Below are positions 6,775 through 9,470 of a stretch of 9,470 nt of DNA, in pieces. Both the position numbers and the translations under genes were made by a program. The stretch is taken from positions 1-9,470 of the forward strand of contig JALRGF010000019.1 in the NCBI GenBank assembly GCA_023253495.1, written 5' to 3'. The stretch is from Verrucomicrobiales bacterium. GTDB lineage: Bacteria; Verrucomicrobiota; Verrucomicrobiia; Verrucomicrobiales; V1-33. The first letter of the stretch is position 1, and every line of letters starts with the position of its first letter. The notes below the pieces were generated by a model that saw only the letters and a list, made by a program, of their open reading frames with translations, did not search any database and was not told the DNA's origin.

Positions 6775-7824
6775 ATGAGCAAATTCAAAGTCGGCATCAT
6801 CGGATACGGCTGGGCCGCCACCGCCCACATCGGAGCCATCAACGCCACCGGCCTCGCCGAGGTCGTAGCCGTCTATTCGTCGCGCCCGCTCGACGAGGCC
6901 GCGCTCGCCGCCGCCCACAGCTCGCCGATCAAGGCGTATGCCTCCGTCGACGCCCTGCTCAACCACCCCGGCCTCCAGGTCGTCGACATCACCAGTTACC
7001 CGTGGGAGCACGCCGACCAGGCGGTGGCTGCCGCCCGCGCCGGCAAACACATCATCCTCGAAAAACCCGCCGCTCTTTCGCTCGAGGACCTGCGCCGCAT
7101 CGAAGGTGCCGTCACCGCCGCCGGCGTGCATTTCTGCATCTGCTTCGAGTGCCGCTGGTCCAGCCACTTCCAGGGGATCAAGGCGATGCTCGACAAGGGG
7201 TTGATGGGCACCATCCACTACGGCGAGGTCGACTATTACCACGGCATCGGACCGTGGTACGGCCAGTTCCGCTGGAACATCACCCGCAAAGGCGGCGGCT
7301 CCGCCCTGCTCACCGCCGGTTGCCACGCCCTCGACGCCCTGCTCCTCTGCATGGGCGGCGAGGTGACCGAGGTCATGAGCTACGCCACCAGGTCAAAAAG
7401 CGACGTCTTCGCGCCGTATGAATACGACACCAGCAGCGTCACCCTGCTCAAGTTCGCCGACGGCCGCGTCGGGAAATGCGCCGCCATCGTCGATTGCCTC
7501 CAGCCGTATTATTTCCACACCCACCTCGTCGGCAGCGAGGGGTCGATCCTCGACAAAAAATTCCACGTCAACCTGCCGGGATTCAACAAGCACGCGTGGA
7601 GCGAAATGAGCCTGAAGCTGCTCGACAGCGGCGACGTTTCCGACCACCCGTACCAGACGCAGTTCGAAGCGTTCTTCACCGCGCTGGCGAAAAACGAGGA
7701 CATGCCGCTGACGTCGCTGGCCGACGCCGTGCGCAGCCATGAAATCATTTTCGCCGCCGACCGCTCGGCCGCCCTCGGCCGCCCGGTCCGGATCAGCGAG
7801 GTGCGGGATGGCGACAGCGCCTGA
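6775..7824 (+). CDS. Gfo/Idh/MocA family NAD(P)-dependent oxidoreductase
   Basis: This 349-residue cytosolic dehydrogenase belongs to the glucose-fructose oxidoreductase / inositol dehydrogenase / MocA family, which oxidises or reduces hydroxyl groups of sugars and polyols. The Rossmann nucleotide site is VGIIGYGWAATAH (G7, G10, G12) at the N-terminus. The next strand ends VVAVYSSRP with no acidic residue directly after it, so NAD versus NADP preference cannot be called. The conserved EKP (E96-K97-P98, with likely catalytic Lys97) is in GKHIILEKPA. The second family motif, GGGSALLTAGCHALD (173-187), provides H184 and D187, expected substrate-site residues. The remainder forms the alpha/beta C-terminal domain. 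The start is clear because the Rossmann strand begins at residue 4. It follows the ABC operon by 56 bases and precedes an MFS permease gene by 188 bases, suggesting linked uptake and oxidation of a carbohydrate. The substrate is not predictable. Confidence 0.93.
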   Translation: MSKFKVGIIGYGWAATAHIGAINATGLAEVVAVYSSRPLDEAALAAAHSSPIKAYASVDALLNHPGLQVVDITSYPWEHADQAVAAARAGKHIILEKPAALSLEDLRRIEGAVTAAGVHFCICFECRWSSHFQGIKAMLDKGLMGTIHYGEVDYYHGIGPWYGQFRWNITRKGGGSALLTAGCHALDALLLCMGGEVTEVMSYATRSKSDVFAPYEYDTSSVTLLKFADGRVGKCAAIVDCLQPYYFHTHLVGSEGSILDKKFHVNLPGFNKHAWSEMSLKLLDSGDVSDHPYQTQFEAFFTALAKNEDMPLTSLADAVRSHEIIFAADRSAALGRPVRISEVRDGDSA

Positions 7825-7938
7825 TCCCGCCGGGAGCTGCGGTGGCCGGAGTCGGCCGGGCATCAGTCCGGCCCGGACACCGCTCCGCCGGTGACCGCGA
7901 CCGGCCGTCACCACGCGGCCGCCGCCCGCAGCGCCTCG

Positions 7939-7970
7939 GGAAATCGCTTGCCATGGAAGCCGGGATTTCC
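7939..7970 (+). promoter_or_regulatory. Bulged 11-bp hairpin upstream of the MFS gene
   Basis: GGAAATCGCTT (7939-7949) pairs with AAGC (7957-7960) and GATTTCC (7964-7970), leaving a three-base CGG bulge on the 3' arm and a GCCATGG loop (7950-7956). It lies 42 bases before the chosen MFS start at 8013. It is followed by TTCAATCC, not a T-run, so it is at best a weak terminator for the dehydrogenase gene. It could instead be an operator or an mRNA leader structure. The ATG in its loop is in frame with the MFS gene. A smaller hairpin, GTCCG GCC CGGAC, lies at 7866-7878 in the same gap. Confidence 0.42.
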
Positions 7971-8012
7971 TTCAATCCGCCTCGCCCCGGTCAGAGCGCC
8001 GGCCATCCATCC

Positions 8013-9470
8013 ATGAGCACCCCTTCGCAAACGACCCGTGACCGCGGCCCGGACATGAAATTGTTCTGGGCCTGCTTCATCGCCCTCGTGGCCACCTCGT
8101 TCGTCTTCGGGGTGCGCGCAAACACGATTGGCGAGCTGCAGAATTCCTTCAACCTGTCCGAATCGCAGAAAGGCCAGATCAACGGGGCCGGGATGTGGCC
8201 GTTCGCGCTGAGCATCATCTTTTTCAGCCTGGTGATCGACCGGATCGGCTACAAGACCGTGGCCATTTTTGCCGTCGTCTGCCACCTCGTGTCGCTGGTG
8301 CTGACGCTGCGGGCCAGCGGGTTCCATGATTTTTATTTCAGCACGCTGCTGGTCGCCATCGCCAATGGCACCGTCGAGGCGTTCATCAATCCGGTGGTGG
8401 CGACGATTTTCCCCCGGGAGAAATCGAAGTGGCTGAACATCCTGCATGCCGGCTGGCCGGCCGGTCTGGCGCTGGGCGCGTTGTTCTGCGCGATGCTGCC
8501 GGACACAAAGTTGTTTTTCAATGCGGTGTGGCAGTTCCGGTTCGCCCTGTGTTTTATTCCGGTGGTTCTGTACGGCCTGTTGATTCTGGCGCGCGATTTT
8601 CCGGTCAACGAGCGGGTGGCGGCCGGGGTCAGTTACCGCGAGATGTTGCGGGAGGTTGGCGGCGTCGGGTTCTTCATCATCGGGGCGCTGGTGTACTGCG
8701 CGGTCATCCAGCTGCTCGGCCGGGAGGCGTCGCTGGCCGGCTCCCTGGCGGCCGGCGCGGTGCTCGGGGCGGCGGCCGGCTGGTACACCGGATCGCTGGG
8801 CAACTGGTTGTTTCTGGTGGTGCTGCTGACCATCGGGCCGCTGGCAACGACCGAGCTGGGCACTGACGGCTGGATGCCCGACCTGCTGAAGCTGAGCGGC
8901 CCGGATTTCCCGAATTTCGCCACCTGGGTGTTTGTTTATGTCTCGGTGATCATGACGGTGCTGCGGTTTTACGCCGGGCCGGTGGTCCACCGGTTTTCGC
9001 CGATCGGGCTGCTGGTGGTCAGTGCGGCGGTGGCCATCGTCGGGTTGCTGCTGCTTTCGCGCTCGACCGGCTGGGCGATCGTGGCGGCTTCGACCGTCTA
9101 CGCCTTTGGCAAAACGTTTTTGTGGAGCACCACGCTCGGGCTGACCTCGGAGCAGTTTCCGAAGGGCGGCGCGCTCACCCTCAACGGTGTGTCAGCGGTC
9201 GGCGTGCTTTTCCTCGGGGTGCTCGGGAGCCCGTTCATCGGATACCAGCAGGACCGCGACATGGACCGCCGGCTCGGCGCGGCCGAACACGCCGCGCTCT
9301 ACAGCGGGATCAAGGGCCCCGACAAACCGGGCCTCTTCGGCACCACCCCCACCCTCGATCAGGACAAGGTCCGGGCGCTGCCCGCGGAGCAGACGAAGCA
9401 GCTGGAAAGTGTGCAGGCCGAGAGCAAGCGCCGCGTCTTTGCCAGTGTCGCGGTGCTGCCGGCCTTCATG
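8013..9470 (+). CDS. Major facilitator superfamily transporter, partial (3' end cut)
   Basis: The frame runs 486 codons to the window edge without a stop. The product is a polytopic inner-membrane transporter. After a short hydrophilic N-terminus come hydrophobic segments near 17-35, 57-75, 81-99, 108-130, 143-162 and 173-192, then further ones in 210-410. IDRIGYKTV (75-83) between helices 2 and 3 is an MFS motif A-like loop. The overall look, with TIFPREKSKWLNILHAGWPA (131-150), recalls sugar-transporting MFS members, but this is inference. More than 12 hydrophobic segments and a hydrophilic stretch of about 63 residues (411-473) before the last visible helix are noteworthy. The start is uncertain: ATG at 8013 is chosen, but in-frame ATGs at 7953 and 8055 (M15) also fit, no Shine-Dalgarno precedes any, and the frame is open back into the dehydrogenase gene. 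It lies in the same direction as that gene and may supply its substrate. Confidence 0.9.
   Translation, partial: MSTPSQTTRDRGPDMKLFWACFIALVATSFVFGVRANTIGELQNSFNLSESQKGQINGAGMWPFALSIIFFSLVIDRIGYKTVAIFAVVCHLVSLVLTLRASGFHDFYFSTLLVAIANGTVEAFINPVVATIFPREKSKWLNILHAGWPAGLALGALFCAMLPDTKLFFNAVWQFRFALCFIPVVLYGLLILARDFPVNERVAAGVSYREMLREVGGVGFFIIGALVYCAVIQLLGREASLAGSLAAGAVLGAAAGWYTGSLGNWLFLVVLLTIGPLATTELGTDGWMPDLLKLSGPDFPNFATWVFVYVSVIMTVLRFYAGPVVHRFSPIGLLVVSAAVAIVGLLLLSRSTGWAIVAASTVYAFGKTFLWSTTLGLTSEQFPKGGALTLNGVSAVGVLFLGVLGSPFIGYQQDRDMDRRLGAAEHAALYSGIKGPDKPGLFGTTPTLDQDKVRALPAEQTKQLESVQAESKRRVFASVAVLPAFM

Noticed and set aside
8001..8015. Short CATC tandem run before the MFS start as a repeat element
   Set aside because: Only about three imperfect units; too short to separate from chance.
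7908..8990. 360-codon minus-strand open frame opposite the MFS gene
   Set aside because: Its product is an Arg/Gln/His-rich shadow, while the plus-strand frame encodes a clear multi-helix membrane protein.
1..9470. CRISPR arrays, tRNA or rRNA genes, insertion sequences
   Set aside because: No spaced direct repeats, no cloverleaf or T-loop signature, no transposase and no terminal inverted repeats were found on either strand.

Overview
The window is visibly GC-rich and gene-dense, with long non-coding open frames opposite the true genes. It most resembles a chromosome segment from the PVC group (Planctomycetes/Verrucomicrobia/Chlamydiae), probably a verrucomicrobial, perhaps Opitutus-like, bacterium. 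That assignment is inference. It rests on a Tat-exported DUF1501 protein, a GldA/GldF/GldG-type ABC system outside an obviously Bacteroidetes (AT-richer) background, a Gfo/Idh/MocA dehydrogenase followed by a sugar-type MFS permease, and the lack of clear Shine-Dalgarno sequences before the genes. No 16S rRNA or other phylogenetic marker is present.

Layout. Left part, minus strand: a DUF1501 protein (3085 to 1754) is followed directly, with a one-base stop/start overlap, by miaB (1754 to 342), the tRNA methylthiotransferase. A perfect hairpin (303-320) follows miaB. A possible further minus-strand gene starts near 98 and runs off the left edge. Between DUF1501 and the next gene is a 279-base divergent intergenic region (3086-3364) holding several inverted repeats.

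Middle, plus strand: a tight three-gene ABC operon, ATPase (3365-4297), six-helix ABC-2 permease (4311-5069) and GldG-like auxiliary protein (5078-6718). The gaps are 13 and 8 bases. The auxiliary protein carries an Ala-Pro-Thr low-complexity insert encoded by four perfect 9-base repeats.

Right part, plus strand: a Gfo/Idh/MocA-type NAD(P)-dependent dehydrogenase (6775-7824), then a 188-base gap with an 11-bp bulged hairpin (7939-7970), then an MFS transporter (from 8013, cut by the right edge). The dehydrogenase and transporter plausibly form a carbohydrate or polyol uptake and oxidation unit; the substrate cannot be read from sequence.

No mobile element, CRISPR array, tRNA or rRNA was seen. 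I found no clearly new defence or metabolic system. The points most worth a second look are the DUF1501-miaB coupling, the hairpin whose loop holds an ATG in frame with the MFS gene, and the dyads in the divergent promoter region.
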